From NCBI GenBank assembly GCA_017397725.1, contig JAFQIA010000011.1:29661-93660 (forward strand): DNA of 64,000 bases, given 5' to 3'. A model generated the notes under the pieces. The model was not told the origin of the DNA and did no database searches. It saw only the letters and a list, made by a program, of their open reading frames with translations. Both the position numbers and the translations under genes were made by a program. The stretch comes from Clostridia bacterium. Its GTDB lineage: Bacteria; Bacillota; Clostridia; Monoglobales; Monoglobaceae. Position 1 is the stretch's first letter. Each line of letters starts with the position of its first letter. This document shows, piece by piece, positions 1-7,857 of this stretch.

Positions 1-806
1 AAGGGGACTGCGGCAGAGTGTTTGTGGTTGCCGGCTCCAAAGGAATGACCGGTGCGGCGGCACTTTGCGGTGAGGCGGCACTTCGCAGCGGGAGCGGACT
101 GGTGACGGTGGGAACACCGGACACCGAGCAAACGATTCTTGCAGTCAAGATTACCGAGGCGATGACATTGCCCTTGGCATCTGAAAACGGAATGATAAGT
201 CCTTTGGCAAATGGGCAAATCATGGAACAGGCAGAAAAAAGTGATGCCTGCGTATTGGGTCCGGGACTTGGCAAAGCGCCGGAGCTTTGGCAGACGATAA
301 AGTCACTTTTGGAACAAAAAAAGCCGCTTCTTTTGGATGCGGATGGTCTAAATGCCATCGCGGAGCATATAGATATTTTGAAGTGTGTCGCATCTCAGGT
401 GGTGCTGACCCCTCACGTGGGGGAAATGTCCCGCTTGTGTGGACTGACCGCTGAGGAGATTCAAACGAATCGCCGAGAGGTAGCAGTAGCCTTTGCGAAA
501 AAATGGGGTGTGACCCTGTTGCTGAAAGGAAAGGACACGGTGATTGCCTCGCCCGATGGTGAGGTACACCAGAATCCAACAGGGAACCACGGGATGGCAT
601 CCGGTGGGATGGGGGATGTGCTTTCCGGAATCATTGGTTCGTTGCTTGGACAGGGACTTTGCGGGTATCACGCGGCAACGCTGGGCGCATTTTTGCACGG
701 CCTTGCAGGGGATATTGCAGCAAAGGAGCTGGGTGAGTTTGGGATGATTGCAGGAGATGTACTCGCCCGAATTCCCAAAGCATTCTTAACACTTCAAAAA
801 CCTTAA
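1..806 (+). CDS. nnrD: NAD(P)H-hydrate dehydratase domain (Nnr/YjeF C-terminal half), 5' truncated by window edge
   Basis: Ribokinase-fold ADP/ATP-dependent (S)-NAD(P)H-hydrate dehydratase, which repairs hydrated NADH and NADPH in the cytosol. The glycine-rich nucleotide and catalytic region GNHGMASGGMGDVLSG, with the GMGD aspartate expected to be catalytic, lies near the C-terminus, followed by a helical tail. The reading frame is open to the window edge and reads KGDCGRVFVVAG before the first possible GTG at 18. That is family sequence, so the GTG is internal and the gene starts outside the window, probably with a YjeF_N epimerase domain. It ends 13 bp before the gerS-like gene and looks like the head of a same-strand run with gerS and alr. 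Confidence 0.93.
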   Translation, partial: GDCGRVFVVAGSKGMTGAAALCGEAALRSGSGLVTVGTPDTEQTILAVKITEAMTLPLASENGMISPLANGQIMEQAEKSDACVLGPGLGKAPELWQTIKSLLEQKKPLLLDADGLNAIAEHIDILKCVASQVVLTPHVGEMSRLCGLTAEEIQTNRREVAVAFAKKWGVTLLLKGKDTVIASPDGEVHQNPTGNHGMASGGMGDVLSGIIGSLLGQGLCGYHAATLGAFLHGLAGDIAAKELGEFGMIAGDVLARIPKAFLTLQKP

Positions 807-819
807 AGGGGGATTTTGC

Positions 820-1401
820 TTGAAAAAAGGTATGGCGGTTCTGTTTGCCGTGATACTGATGACAAGCACCGCAGCCTGTCAAAAGGATGCGGGTGAAGAA
901 ATTCAAAAGAGATACCAAGAGATGGAAAGCTATACGGCTGTGGTAGACCTTACCGTGACCGGAAACAAGGGGGCGCGGGAGTATCAGCTCTCTCAAAGCT
1001 TTAGAAGACCGGAACACTATCGCACCGAGATTCTCAAGCCGGAACACCTGAAAGGGACAGTCAGCGTGATTGATGAGGAAAAAGTTTGGTTCCGTACCCA
1101 AGGTGCACCGGCAATTGAGCTGGAGCGAAGCTCCACAGAGCTTCCCTTTGATGTGATGTCGGTTGCCGACTTCTTTGATGCCTATTTTGCATTGGGCGAA
1201 CCAGAGATAGAGCTGACTGAAAAGCAGGCAATTTTGCAGATTCCCTTTGAGGACGGCAGCCAGGAGCTGCAGCTAAACCTGAAAACATGGATGCCGGAAT
1301 GTTTGCGCGTCTTTGATGGGGAAGAAAAAGAGCGGTGCAGACTGGATTTTGTAGATTTTGTACTTGATGCAAAGGTAGCGGACGGAGTGTTCGTGCCATA
1401 A
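820..1401 (+). CDS. GerS-like / LolA-fold lipoprotein
   Basis: Predicted lipoprotein of 193 residues. It has a Lys-rich start, a hydrophobic segment and a lipobox-like STAAC, with the cysteine near residue 20. The rest reads as a beta-rich LolA/LolB-like fold (YTAVVDLTV, REYQLSQSFRRPEHYRTEI, LQIPFEDGSQELQL). Start is TTG at 820 behind AAAGGGGGA. In Clostridioides difficile the germination lipoprotein GerS, needed for cortex hydrolysis, is encoded directly upstream of alr2. The same order here (15 bp spacing to alr) supports a GerS-type role. The functional assignment is inferred from size, lipobox and neighbourhood; a generic DUF4367/LolA-like lipoprotein is the alternative. Confidence 0.7.
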   Translation: MKKGMAVLFAVILMTSTAACQKDAGEEIQKRYQEMESYTAVVDLTVTGNKGAREYQLSQSFRRPEHYRTEILKPEHLKGTVSVIDEEKVWFRTQGAPAIELERSSTELPFDVMSVADFFDAYFALGEPEIELTEKQAILQIPFEDGSQELQLNLKTWMPECLRVFDGEEKERCRLDFVDFVLDAKVADGVFVP

Positions 1402-1416
1402 AGGAGTAATCAAACT

Positions 1417-2616
1417 ATGGATAATCGAAAAAGAGCGTGGGCGGAAATTGATTTGGATGCCATTGAAAACAACATCCGTTGGATACGTCGATTTGTGAGA
1501 GAAGGGACCAAGATTCTGGGTGTTGTGAAAGCGGATGGTTACGGTCATGGCTATCTTCAGGTGGCAAAGGTGCTTTTGAAGAATGGTGCCGATTGCTTGG
1601 GTGTTGCTTGCATCGATGAGGCGATGCAGTTGCGCCGGAGTGGTTTTTCCTGCCCGATTCTGATTCTGGGATATACCGATTTGGTGAACGCAGCCGATTT
1701 GGTCAAAGAGGATATCACTGCCGCTTGTTACAGCTACGAGCTGGCAAGTGAGCTTTCCCGTGCGGCTGTCAAGCAAGGAAAGAGAGCCAAAATCCATATC
1801 AAAATTGATACCGGTATGGGCAGAATCGGCTTGCGCTATAACGAGGATGCCGGGGTGAATCAGGAAACTGTGGACACCATCCTCAAGATGGCAGTGCTTC
1901 CCAATCTGGATATTGAAGGAATTTTCACCCATTTTTCTGTTGCCGATGAAAACGACGATGCCTATACCGAAATGCAGTTTGGACGGTTCCAGAATATCTG
2001 CAATCGCTTAAGGGAGAACGGACTGAACATTCCCATCAAGCATTGCTGTAACAGTGCGGCGATGGTGCGTTTTCCTAAAATGCATATGGATATGGTGCGT
2101 CCGGGCATCGTCCTTTACGGACTCAAGCCGTCTTCCTTTGTGGATTGCGGAAGGATTCATCTAAAGCCTGCTATGCAGTTAAAAACCCGTGTCAGCAATG
2201 TAAAAGAGGTAGAAGAAGGTGTCAGCGTCAGCTACGGAAGAAAATTCTCTACCACCCAAAAAACCAAATTGATAACCATCCCCGTCGGTTATGCCGACGG
2301 TTATTCGAGGATTCTCTCAGGAAAGGCACAAACCATTGTGAATGGAACCTTGTGCAATCTTGTGGGAAATATTTGTATGGATCAATGTATGATTGATGCC
2401 ACAGCGGTCAATACTATTCATATCGGCGATGAAGTCATCTTGTTCGGCAAGAGCGATGATATAGAATTACCGGTAGAGAGCCTTGCCGAAAAGATGGGAA
2501 CCATCAACTATGAGATTCTTTGTGTCATCGGCAAGCGGATTCCCCGGATTTATCTCAAGGGAGGAAAGGTGCAGGAAACCCACAACTTCCTGTTTGACCG
2601 CCCCATTCCGGAATAA
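1417..2616 (+). CDS. alr: Alanine racemase
   Basis: PLP-dependent interconversion of L- and D-alanine, supplying D-Ala for peptidoglycan. The 399-residue length is slightly above the usual 370-390. The PLP lysine is in VVKADGYGHG near residue 40. The second catalytic base region (VSYGRKF then PVGYADGY) and the conserved GNICMDQ are present. ATG at 1417 is preceded by AAAGGAG. It follows the GerS-like gene by 15 bp, matching the gerS-alr2 pairing known in C. difficile, where D-Ala balance affects germination. It is likely the housekeeping racemase, as no second copy is in the window. Confidence 0.97.
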   Translation: MDNRKRAWAEIDLDAIENNIRWIRRFVREGTKILGVVKADGYGHGYLQVAKVLLKNGADCLGVACIDEAMQLRRSGFSCPILILGYTDLVNAADLVKEDITAACYSYELASELSRAAVKQGKRAKIHIKIDTGMGRIGLRYNEDAGVNQETVDTILKMAVLPNLDIEGIFTHFSVADENDDAYTEMQFGRFQNICNRLRENGLNIPIKHCCNSAAMVRFPKMHMDMVRPGIVLYGLKPSSFVDCGRIHLKPAMQLKTRVSNVKEVEEGVSVSYGRKFSTTQKTKLITIPVGYADGYSRILSGKAQTIVNGTLCNLVGNICMDQCMIDATAVNTIHIGDEVILFGKSDDIELPVESLAEKMGTINYEILCVIGKRIPRIYLKGGKVQETHNFLFDRPIPE

Positions 2617-2767
2617 TTACAGGTACATAGCTTTTCATACGCCGCAGATGGTTTGTGTTTGTACCCAAAATCGGTCAAGCCGCATACAATGCCAGTGAGG
2701 AAAGGATACTCTGAAAGACCGAACAGCTTTGTTCGTATCTGAATCTAAACTGCGGAGTGTGAAAAAA

Positions 2768-3112
2768 GTGAATGTAAAACGAGGAGATATCTATTATGCG
2801 GATTTAAGTCCGGTGGTCGGCTCGGAACAAGGAGGCGTCAGACCGGTGCTTATCATCCAGAATGATGTGGGCAACCGTTACAGCCCGACGGTGATTGCGA
2901 CTGCGATTACCTCGCAGCTGAACAAGGCGAAAATGCCCACCCATATTGAAATCAGTGCCGGCGGGTTTGGACTTTCCAAAGACTCGGTGGTGTTGGCAGA
3001 GCAAATCAGAACTCTGGATAAACGACGGCTGAAAGAAAAAATCGGGCACCTTGACGGACAGATGATGGACAAGGTCAATGAGGCGTTAGAGATTTCTTTC
3101 GGTTTATCATAA
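2768..3112 (+). CDS. ndoA: EndoA/MazF-type endoribonuclease toxin
   Basis: Sequence-specific mRNA interferase of the MazF/PemK/EndoA family, 114 residues with this start (B. subtilis EndoA is 116). Seen: [20 protein letters not shown], then RPVLIIQND with the catalytic-type arginine, then TAITSQ with the Thr/Gln of the active site. Start chosen at GTG 2768 because GGAG lies about 10 bp upstream and the product then begins like its relatives. GTG 2759 and TTG 2729 in the same frame are alternatives. In bacilli the order is alr-ndoAI-ndoA. Here the ~150 bp after alr contains no recognisable ribbon-helix-helix antitoxin, so the toxin appears orphaned. Confidence 0.93.
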   Translation: MNVKRGDIYYADLSPVVGSEQGGVRPVLIIQNDVGNRYSPTVIATAITSQLNKAKMPTHIEISAGGFGLSKDSVVLAEQIRTLDKRRLKEKIGHLDGQMMDKVNEALEISFGLS

Positions 3113-3130
3113 ACATAGGAGGATGTGTGT

Positions 3131-3604
3131 ATGAAAAATCAAAAATGGATGAAAACAGGAATAGTGATTGGTATTTGTCTGGTACTGCTGAGCGGTATTG
3201 TGGTATTCTCAGAACCGGGCGGCAGTGACGATCCGGTGGTGACCAAAAGCTATATTGTGGATAAGGTGATTCCCGAAATCAAGGCTTACATCGATGAGCG
3301 GTTTGGCATCGCTGCATCCGAGGGCGTGGTTACCGGCAATGATTCCTTTAAGGTCATCAATGTGCCCTCTGGCAAAGAGGTTATTTGCGAAGCGGGGACG
3401 GAAATGATTCTGCGTATGGGAAAGGGAACCGTCATTGCTACCGAAAAAGGCGGTATTGCCGATACCACCGCAGGCTATGACCTGGCGGCAGGCAGTGAAA
3501 TGCCCTCCAATCATCTTTTGATTGTGCCGGTGGCAGACGGAAGAGGTTTCCGTGCCAATGCGGATGTATTGGTGATGATCAAAGGCGCATACACCATTCG
3601 TTAA
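3131..3604 (+). CDS. Conserved secreted/anchored protein of unknown function
   Basis: 157 residues. A basic N-terminus (KNQKWMKTG) is followed by a 19-20 residue hydrophobic segment (IVIGICLVLLSGIVVF), giving a signal peptide or membrane anchor. A soluble domain of about 130 residues follows, with a helical stretch (KSYIVDKVIPEIKAYIDERFG) and a beta-rich part (FKVINVPSGKEVICEAGTE, MGKGTVIATEKGG). No catalytic motif is recognised. ATG 3131 sits 7 bp after AGGAGGA. It follows ndoA by 18 bp and is closed by a hairpin terminator, so it probably ends the alr-ndoA transcript. I do not recognise the family. Confidence 0.8.
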   Translation: MKNQKWMKTGIVIGICLVLLSGIVVFSEPGGSDDPVVTKSYIVDKVIPEIKAYIDERFGIAASEGVVTGNDSFKVINVPSGKEVICEAGTEMILRMGKGTVIATEKGGIADTTAGYDLAAGSEMPSNHLLIVPVADGRGFRANADVLVMIKGAYTIR

Positions 3605-3617
3605 GAAAGCATCTGAC

Positions 3618-3650
3618 GGAGAATATCCTTTTTAGGATATTCTCCTTTGT
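3618..3650 (+). terminator. Intrinsic terminator after the 3131 gene
   Basis: Perfect inverted repeat GGAGAATATCCT / AGGATATTCTCC around a TTTT loop (stem 12 bp, 3618-3629 and 3634-3645), followed by a short T-rich tail. It separates the alr/ndoA group from the HAD gene. Confidence 0.75.
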
Positions 3651-3668
3651 ATAGAAAGAAGGATGAAA

Positions 3669-4304
3669 ATGAAAGCAGCTCTCTTTGACCTTGACGGGAC
3701 TCTGATTGATTCCATGTGGGTCTGGGCAAAGCTGATGGATGATTTTTTGGAAAAGCATCAGATTCCGGTAGTTCCGGAAGTGATGGAAAAGGTCAATCAT
3801 ATGAGCCTGACCCAAAGTGCACCTTATGTAAAGCAGGTGTATCAACTGCCTATGACGGCGGAAGAAATCTATCAGGAATGGACCGATATGGTTTACCAGT
3901 CTTATGCAGAAAAGGTTCAACTCAAAAATGGCGCCAAAGCGTATCTGAAAAAGCTGAAACAAGATGGCGTCAAGCTTGGGATAGTGACCGCTTGTGACCC
4001 TGCCTTGTGTTTGGCATGCCTGAATCATCACGGACTGGAAAACTTCTTTGATACCATCACCTATGTGGATGATGTGGGCAAAGGAAAAACCGAGCCGGAT
4101 ATCTATCTGGAATGTCTGCGCCGTCTGGATTGCAAGGTTGAGGACGCGGTGCTCTTTGAGGATATCCTCACCGGAATCCGTACTGCAAAGAAAATCGGCT
4201 TAAAAACCGTTGCGGTGGAGGAGGAAAGTGTTACGGAGAAAGAACTGCTGAAACAGGAGGCGGACTTGTATATCCGTGATTTTTCGGAGTTATTGATTAC
4301 ATAA
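3669..4304 (+). CDS. HAD-superfamily hydrolase (beta-phosphoglucomutase/phosphatase-like)
   Basis: 211 residues. Motif I is LFDLDGTLIDS with the nucleophile and acid aspartates, an alpha-helical cap of about 65 residues follows, motif II is GIVTACD, and motif III/IV is KGKTEPDIYLE with VLFEDILTGI, the Mg-binding acidic pair replaced by ED. It belongs to subfamily IA, which includes sugar-phosphate phosphatases and phosphoglucomutases; the substrate cannot be read from sequence. ATG 3669 was chosen over ATG 3663 because AAGGA ends 5 bp before it. The start of mutY lies 11 bp downstream, suggesting co-transcription. Confidence 0.88.
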   Translation: MKAALFDLDGTLIDSMWVWAKLMDDFLEKHQIPVVPEVMEKVNHMSLTQSAPYVKQVYQLPMTAEEIYQEWTDMVYQSYAEKVQLKNGAKAYLKKLKQDGVKLGIVTACDPALCLACLNHHGLENFFDTITYVDDVGKGKTEPDIYLECLRRLDCKVEDAVLFEDILTGIRTAKKIGLKTVAVEEESVTEKELLKQEADLYIRDFSELLIT

Positions 4305-4315
4305 GGGTGAACAAA

Positions 4316-5362
4316 ATGGAAACAGAAAGAATGGAGATTCCTTCAATCCTGCCGAAAAAGTTGTTGGCGTGGTATGATCAGGGGCATCGGGAACTACCTT
4401 GGCGGAGTAACCCTACCCCCTATTGGGTTTGGGTGTCTGAAATTATGCTGCAGCAGACCAGAGTAGAGGCGGTCAAACCTTATTTTGCAAGGTTTATGCA
4501 GGAACTTCCCACCATCAAGGATTTGGCGGAGGCAGAGGAAGATTTGCTGATGAAACTCTGGGAGGGACTTGGCTATTATCGCAGAGTCCGCAATCTGCAG
4601 GCAGCAGCCAAAGAAATTATGAAAGAGTTTGGCGGTGAGATGCCCAGGAGCTATCCTTTGATTCGGAGCCTTCCGGGGATTGGAGAGTATACTGCAGGGG
4701 CGATTGCCTCCATTGCCTTTGGACTGCCAAGACCGGCGGTGGACGGCAATGTGCTCAGGGTGCTTTCCCGCGTGTGCGAGGATGAGAGAGATATCCTCAA
4801 GCAACCTATCAAAAACGATATGACACGGGCGTTGCTTGCGATTTACCCCAAGGACCGTGCGGGGGATTTTACCCAAAGCCTGATGGAACTGGGGGCAATG
4901 GTCTGTGTTCCCAATGGTGCGCCCAAGTGTGAGGAATGTCCACTGAATGATCTCTGCCTTGCCCATCTGCGTGGCAGTACCGATATCATCCCTGTCAAGA
5001 CCGCAAAAAAACCGAGAAAGGTAGAAAAGATGACGGTGTTTTTGCTAAAGCATCAAGACCAATGGGCGGTGCGCAAACGAGGGGACGAGGGGCTCCTTGC
5101 AGGACTTTGGGAGTTTCCCAATCAAAAAGGATTCTTAAAAGAAGATGAGGCAAAGGCACAGTTAAAGGAATGGGGGATTGAGGCAAGCAAACTAAGCTTT
5201 GCGGGGAAAAAGAAGCATATCTTTACCCATATCGAATGGCAGATGCAGGTTTGCCTTGCAGACTGTGAGAAAGCAGAAAAAACACCCTTCCTCTGGGTAA
5301 CTGAGGAACAGCTTTCGGGGGAGATTGCGCTGCCGACCGCCTTTAAGAAAACAATAAAATAA
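4316..5362 (+). CDS. mutY: A/G-specific adenine glycosylase MutY
   Basis: Removes adenine mispaired with 8-oxoguanine in base-excision repair. Seen: SEIMLQQTRV with the catalytic glutamate, helix-hairpin-helix LPGIGEYTAGAIASIAFG, VDGNVLRVLSR with the conserved aspartate, and a four-cysteine iron-sulfur cluster site (C-x7-C-x2-C-x5-C, CVPNGAPKC then ECPLNDLC). A C-terminal NUDIX-like domain for 8-oxoG recognition starts near residue 240. 348 residues is normal. ATG 4316 follows AAGGG by 8 bp; the upstream GTG 4307 overlaps that site and was rejected. Confidence 0.97.
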   Translation: METERMEIPSILPKKLLAWYDQGHRELPWRSNPTPYWVWVSEIMLQQTRVEAVKPYFARFMQELPTIKDLAEAEEDLLMKLWEGLGYYRRVRNLQAAAKEIMKEFGGEMPRSYPLIRSLPGIGEYTAGAIASIAFGLPRPAVDGNVLRVLSRVCEDERDILKQPIKNDMTRALLAIYPKDRAGDFTQSLMELGAMVCVPNGAPKCEECPLNDLCLAHLRGSTDIIPVKTAKKPRKVEKMTVFLLKHQDQWAVRKRGDEGLLAGLWEFPNQKGFLKEDEAKAQLKEWGIEASKLSFAGKKKHIFTHIEWQMQVCLADCEKAEKTPFLWVTEEQLSGEIALPTAFKKTIK

Positions 5363-5390
5363 AAAAGGTTCTCGTGTGAGAACCTTTTTT
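5361..5390. terminator. Bidirectional terminator between mutY and rpmB
   Basis: AAAAAAGGTTCTC and its exact complement GAGAACCTTTTTT around a GTGT loop (stem 13 bp). The A and T runs give a U-tract in both directions. It sits between the convergent mutY (+) and rpmB (-). Confidence 0.92.
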
Positions 5391-5415
5391 ATTTCATAAA
5401 GCAAATAGTGTAAGA

Positions 5416-5604
5416 CTATACAGCACGGTTAACCTTGCCGGATCTTAAACATCTGGTACAAGCATACACCTTTTTGGGAGTGCCGTCAACGATTGCCTTA
5501 ACCCGTCTTACATTGGGTTTCCAAGCTTTATTTGCTCTTCTGTGAGAGTGAGAAACCTTAATACCAAAGGTAACACCCTTGCCGCAAACTTCGCATTTTG
5601 CCAT
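5416..5604 (-). CDS. rpmB: 50S ribosomal protein L28, four-cysteine form
   Basis: 62-residue ribosomal protein starting MAKCEVCGKG and ending CTRCLRSGKVNRAV. The two CxxC pairs (CEVC and CTRC) mark the zinc-binding form of L28. The core has HSHRRANKAWKPNVRRV. Start at 5604 is preceded by TAGGAGGTG; the 13 codons upstream in frame are leader sequence. Monocistronic between a promoter at 5652-5680 and the bidirectional terminator. Confidence 0.98.
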   Translation of the reverse strand: MAKCEVCGKGVTFGIKVSHSHRRANKAWKPNVRRVKAIVDGTPKKVYACTRCLRSGKVNRAV

Positions 5605-5651
5605 ATAGATACACCTCCTAACAGATACGAATACTAAACTCAACTCGAACT

Positions 5652-5680
5652 ATTATAACAGAATCTTTTTTAGATTGCAA
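5652..5680 (-). promoter_or_regulatory. Sigma-A-type promoter for rpmB
   Basis: On the minus strand TTGCAA (-35), 17 bp spacer, TATAAT (-10), about 48 bp upstream of the rpmB ATG. Confidence 0.75.
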
Positions 5681-5703
5681 GGCTTTTTTCAAAATTTTTA
5701 AGA

Positions 5704-6444
5704 TTATTTTTCATTTCCTGAGAAATTTTGCACGATAAAGCGGTTTGCCGCAAGCTCCAGCGTATCATCCAAGGGAGAAAGTTCCGCAAAATCCGGATAT
5801 TTTTTGGTGAGTGCACGGGTGAGGATGCTGTCACACAACTCAGGATTTTTTGGCAGCAGCGGTCCGTGGAGGTAGGTGGCAAATACATTCTTATAAAGCA
5901 CGCCCTCCAAGGCGCTGACTCCGTCATTGCCGTGTCCCGCAATGACCTTGCCAAGGGGTTGATAATCTCCGATTTGCATTCGTCCGGGATGATTTTCAAA
6001 ACCGCAGATGGGTTGCTCGGTCCAATCCGACGAGAGCACCACATCCCCGATGAAACGTTGTTCCCCTCGCTCAGCGTGGATGTCTAAGATGCCAAGCCCG
6101 TCGGTTTGGATATCCCCTGCCCACCAACTGGTGCCAAGGAGCTCAAATCCGCCGCAAAAACCAAGGAGGACACCACCTTGTTCCACATAATCTTTCAAGG
6201 CTTGCTTGTAGGGCATCAAGCGTTCTGCCACCGTCATCTGCTCCCGATCGGAGCCGCCGCCCAAAAAGACAATATCTACATCATCCAAGGAAAGCTCCTT
6301 GCTGTCTTGGGTGACCGTGGTGACGGTTGCCTCGATTCCCCGCCAAGTAAGGCGCTTGCAGAGTGCGGCAAGGTTGCCCTTGTCCCCGTAAAGATTTAAC
6401 AAATCAGGAAAGAGATGAAGAATATGAATGGTTTGTTCAGGCAT
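5704..6444 (-). CDS. gatD: Lipid II isoglutaminyl synthase, glutaminase subunit GatD
   Basis: Class I glutamine amidotransferase-like subunit that delivers ammonia to MurT for amidation of the alpha-carboxyl of D-Glu in lipid II. Nucleophile elbow LLGFCGGFELLG (Cys97) and catalytic histidine in ATYLHGPLLPKN (His193) are in place; 246 residues is typical. ATG 6444 was chosen because GGAGG lies ~8 bp upstream; GTG 6453 overlaps that site. Its first codons overlap the end of murT by 8 bp, the usual translational coupling of this pair. Confidence 0.95.
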   Translation of the reverse strand: MPEQTIHILHLFPDLLNLYGDKGNLAALCKRLTWRGIEATVTTVTQDSKELSLDDVDIVFLGGGSDREQMTVAERLMPYKQALKDYVEQGGVLLGFCGGFELLGTSWWAGDIQTDGLGILDIHAERGEQRFIGDVVLSSDWTEQPICGFENHPGRMQIGDYQPLGKVIAGHGNDGVSALEGVLYKNVFATYLHGPLLPKNPELCDSILTRALTKKYPDFAELSPLDDTLELAANRFIVQNFSGNEK

Positions 6445-7783
6445 GGGTTTCACCTCCGGCAGCTAAGGATTTTTGCATTTCCAACATCTTGCTTTGGGTA
6501 GAGAAGAGAACGCTGTAATTGACCAGAACATAGCAGACCTCTGCATCGCTGTCTAAACAGAGCTTTAACGCCTCTTCGGTGCTTTGACAGATGTTATCCA
6601 CCGGAATATCTGCATACTTAAACCGCAGGGACAAATCATCACGACGGACGCCGGAGGTGTAGAGGCGGTTCAGGTTTTCGTCCTTGAGCAAATCAAAATC
6701 TACATCCCACAGCCAGGAAACATCCTTTCCGTCATTGGCGGTGGCATTGATGGCAACAATCACATCCTTTTTGCGCTTGTCCAGCATTACGGTCTGGATT
6801 GCCTGATTAAAGCCTGCCGGATTCTTTGCCAGATTCAGGATAAAGGGTTTGCCCAGATAGAATTCTTCCATTCTGCCGATTTGGGGCTTGTAGTCGCTGA
6901 GGATTTGGTTGAAATCCTGTCCCTCAATGCCCATGACTTTCAGTGCACTATAAACGGCAAGAATGTTATAGATGTTGTAAAACCCGCGGTAATTCACACG
7001 AACCGGTGTTGTTTCATTCACCACAAACTCCATAGCACCGGAAAGATTGATATTGGTTGCGGCAAAATCGATGTTGGGGCGTTGGTTCCCGCAATGGGGG
7101 CAGTAGTAATCTCCCAACTGGCTGTAATGAACAAAGTGATAGGATTGCTCCTTGCCGCATTTGGCACAGTAACGACCCTCTTTGGTTTCCTCGGTCTGAG
7201 GGAGTACCTGCTCCGAAATACCGTAATAAAACGCCTTTCGCCCCTCGCCAAAGCGGGAGGAGAGGGGGTCATCTCCATTGAGAATCAGGGTCAGATCCGG
7301 ATGCATGGAGATGGCTTCACGCAAAAGCTCCAACGTGGTGTCAATCTCTCCATAGCGGTCCAGCTGGTCCCGAAACAGGTTGGTGATTACCATATAGTTG
7401 GGGGTCAGGTGGGCAAATACCTTGCGGGCATATGCCTCGTCGATTTCCAAAACCGCCCAGTCGGCATCTAATTTACCCCACAGGTTACACGCCTGTGCAA
7501 AGGCGGTGGCAACCCCGCTGAGCATATTGGCGCCCAGATTGTTGCAAACCGTCTTGTAGCCCGATTGCTCCAATGCGGTGTTTAGCAGATTGTTGGTGGT
7601 GGTTTTTCCGTTGGTGCCGCAGGTAACAATCACACCCTTGCGGAGCTTTTTGGAAAGTGTCGATATCAAAGCGGGACAAAGCTTGAGTGCAATACTGCCG
7701 GGGGTGGAGGAGGATTTTCTTCCAACCAGTATTCCGGCAACGCTTGCAAGTTTTGCTGCCCAGATTGCCAATAATGTTCGCAT
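6437..7783 (-). CDS. murT: Lipid II isoglutaminyl synthase, Mur-ligase subunit MurT
   Basis: Mur-ligase family ATPase that activates the D-Glu carboxylate of lipid II; works with GatD. An N-terminal hydrophobic stretch is followed by the P-loop VTCGTNGKTTTNN, the central domain, a four-cysteine zinc insertion (CAKCG ... CPHCG, about 20 residues apart) typical of MurT, and a C-terminal DUF1727-like domain. 448 residues, full length. It is the first gene of the murT-gatD operon, with its own promoter at 7817-7845. Confidence 0.96.
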   Translation of the reverse strand: MRTLLAIWAAKLASVAGILVGRKSSSTPGSIALKLCPALISTLSKKLRKGVIVTCGTNGKTTTNNLLNTALEQSGYKTVCNNLGANMLSGVATAFAQACNLWGKLDADWAVLEIDEAYARKVFAHLTPNYMVITNLFRDQLDRYGEIDTTLELLREAISMHPDLTLILNGDDPLSSRFGEGRKAFYYGISEQVLPQTEETKEGRYCAKCGKEQSYHFVHYSQLGDYYCPHCGNQRPNIDFAATNINLSGAMEFVVNETTPVRVNYRGFYNIYNILAVYSALKVMGIEGQDFNQILSDYKPQIGRMEEFYLGKPFILNLAKNPAGFNQAIQTVMLDKRKKDVIVAINATANDGKDVSWLWDVDFDLLKDENLNRLYTSGVRRDDLSLRFKYADIPVDNICQSTEEALKLCLDSDAEVCYVLVNYSVLFSTQSKMLEMQKSLAAGGETHA

Positions 7784-7816
7784 AACTGTATCTCCTTTGC
7801 AGGTTCTTTTGTGGTT

Positions 7817-7845
7817 ATTATACTGTTTTTCTCCGGAAAATACAA
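7817..7845 (-). promoter_or_regulatory. Sigma-A-type promoter for murT-gatD
   Basis: Minus strand TTGTAT, 17 bp spacer, TATAAT, about 35 bp before the murT start codon. Confidence 0.7.
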
Positions 7846-7857
7846 GTTAAAAGAATG

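Noticed and set aside
2483..2698. 71-codon frame overlapping the end of alr as a possible antitoxin
   Set aside because: Most of it lies inside alr in another frame, and it has no ribbon-helix-helix pattern.
6584..7471. Open frame of 295 codons on the plus strand opposite murT
   Set aside because: No start context or family features; murT is certain.
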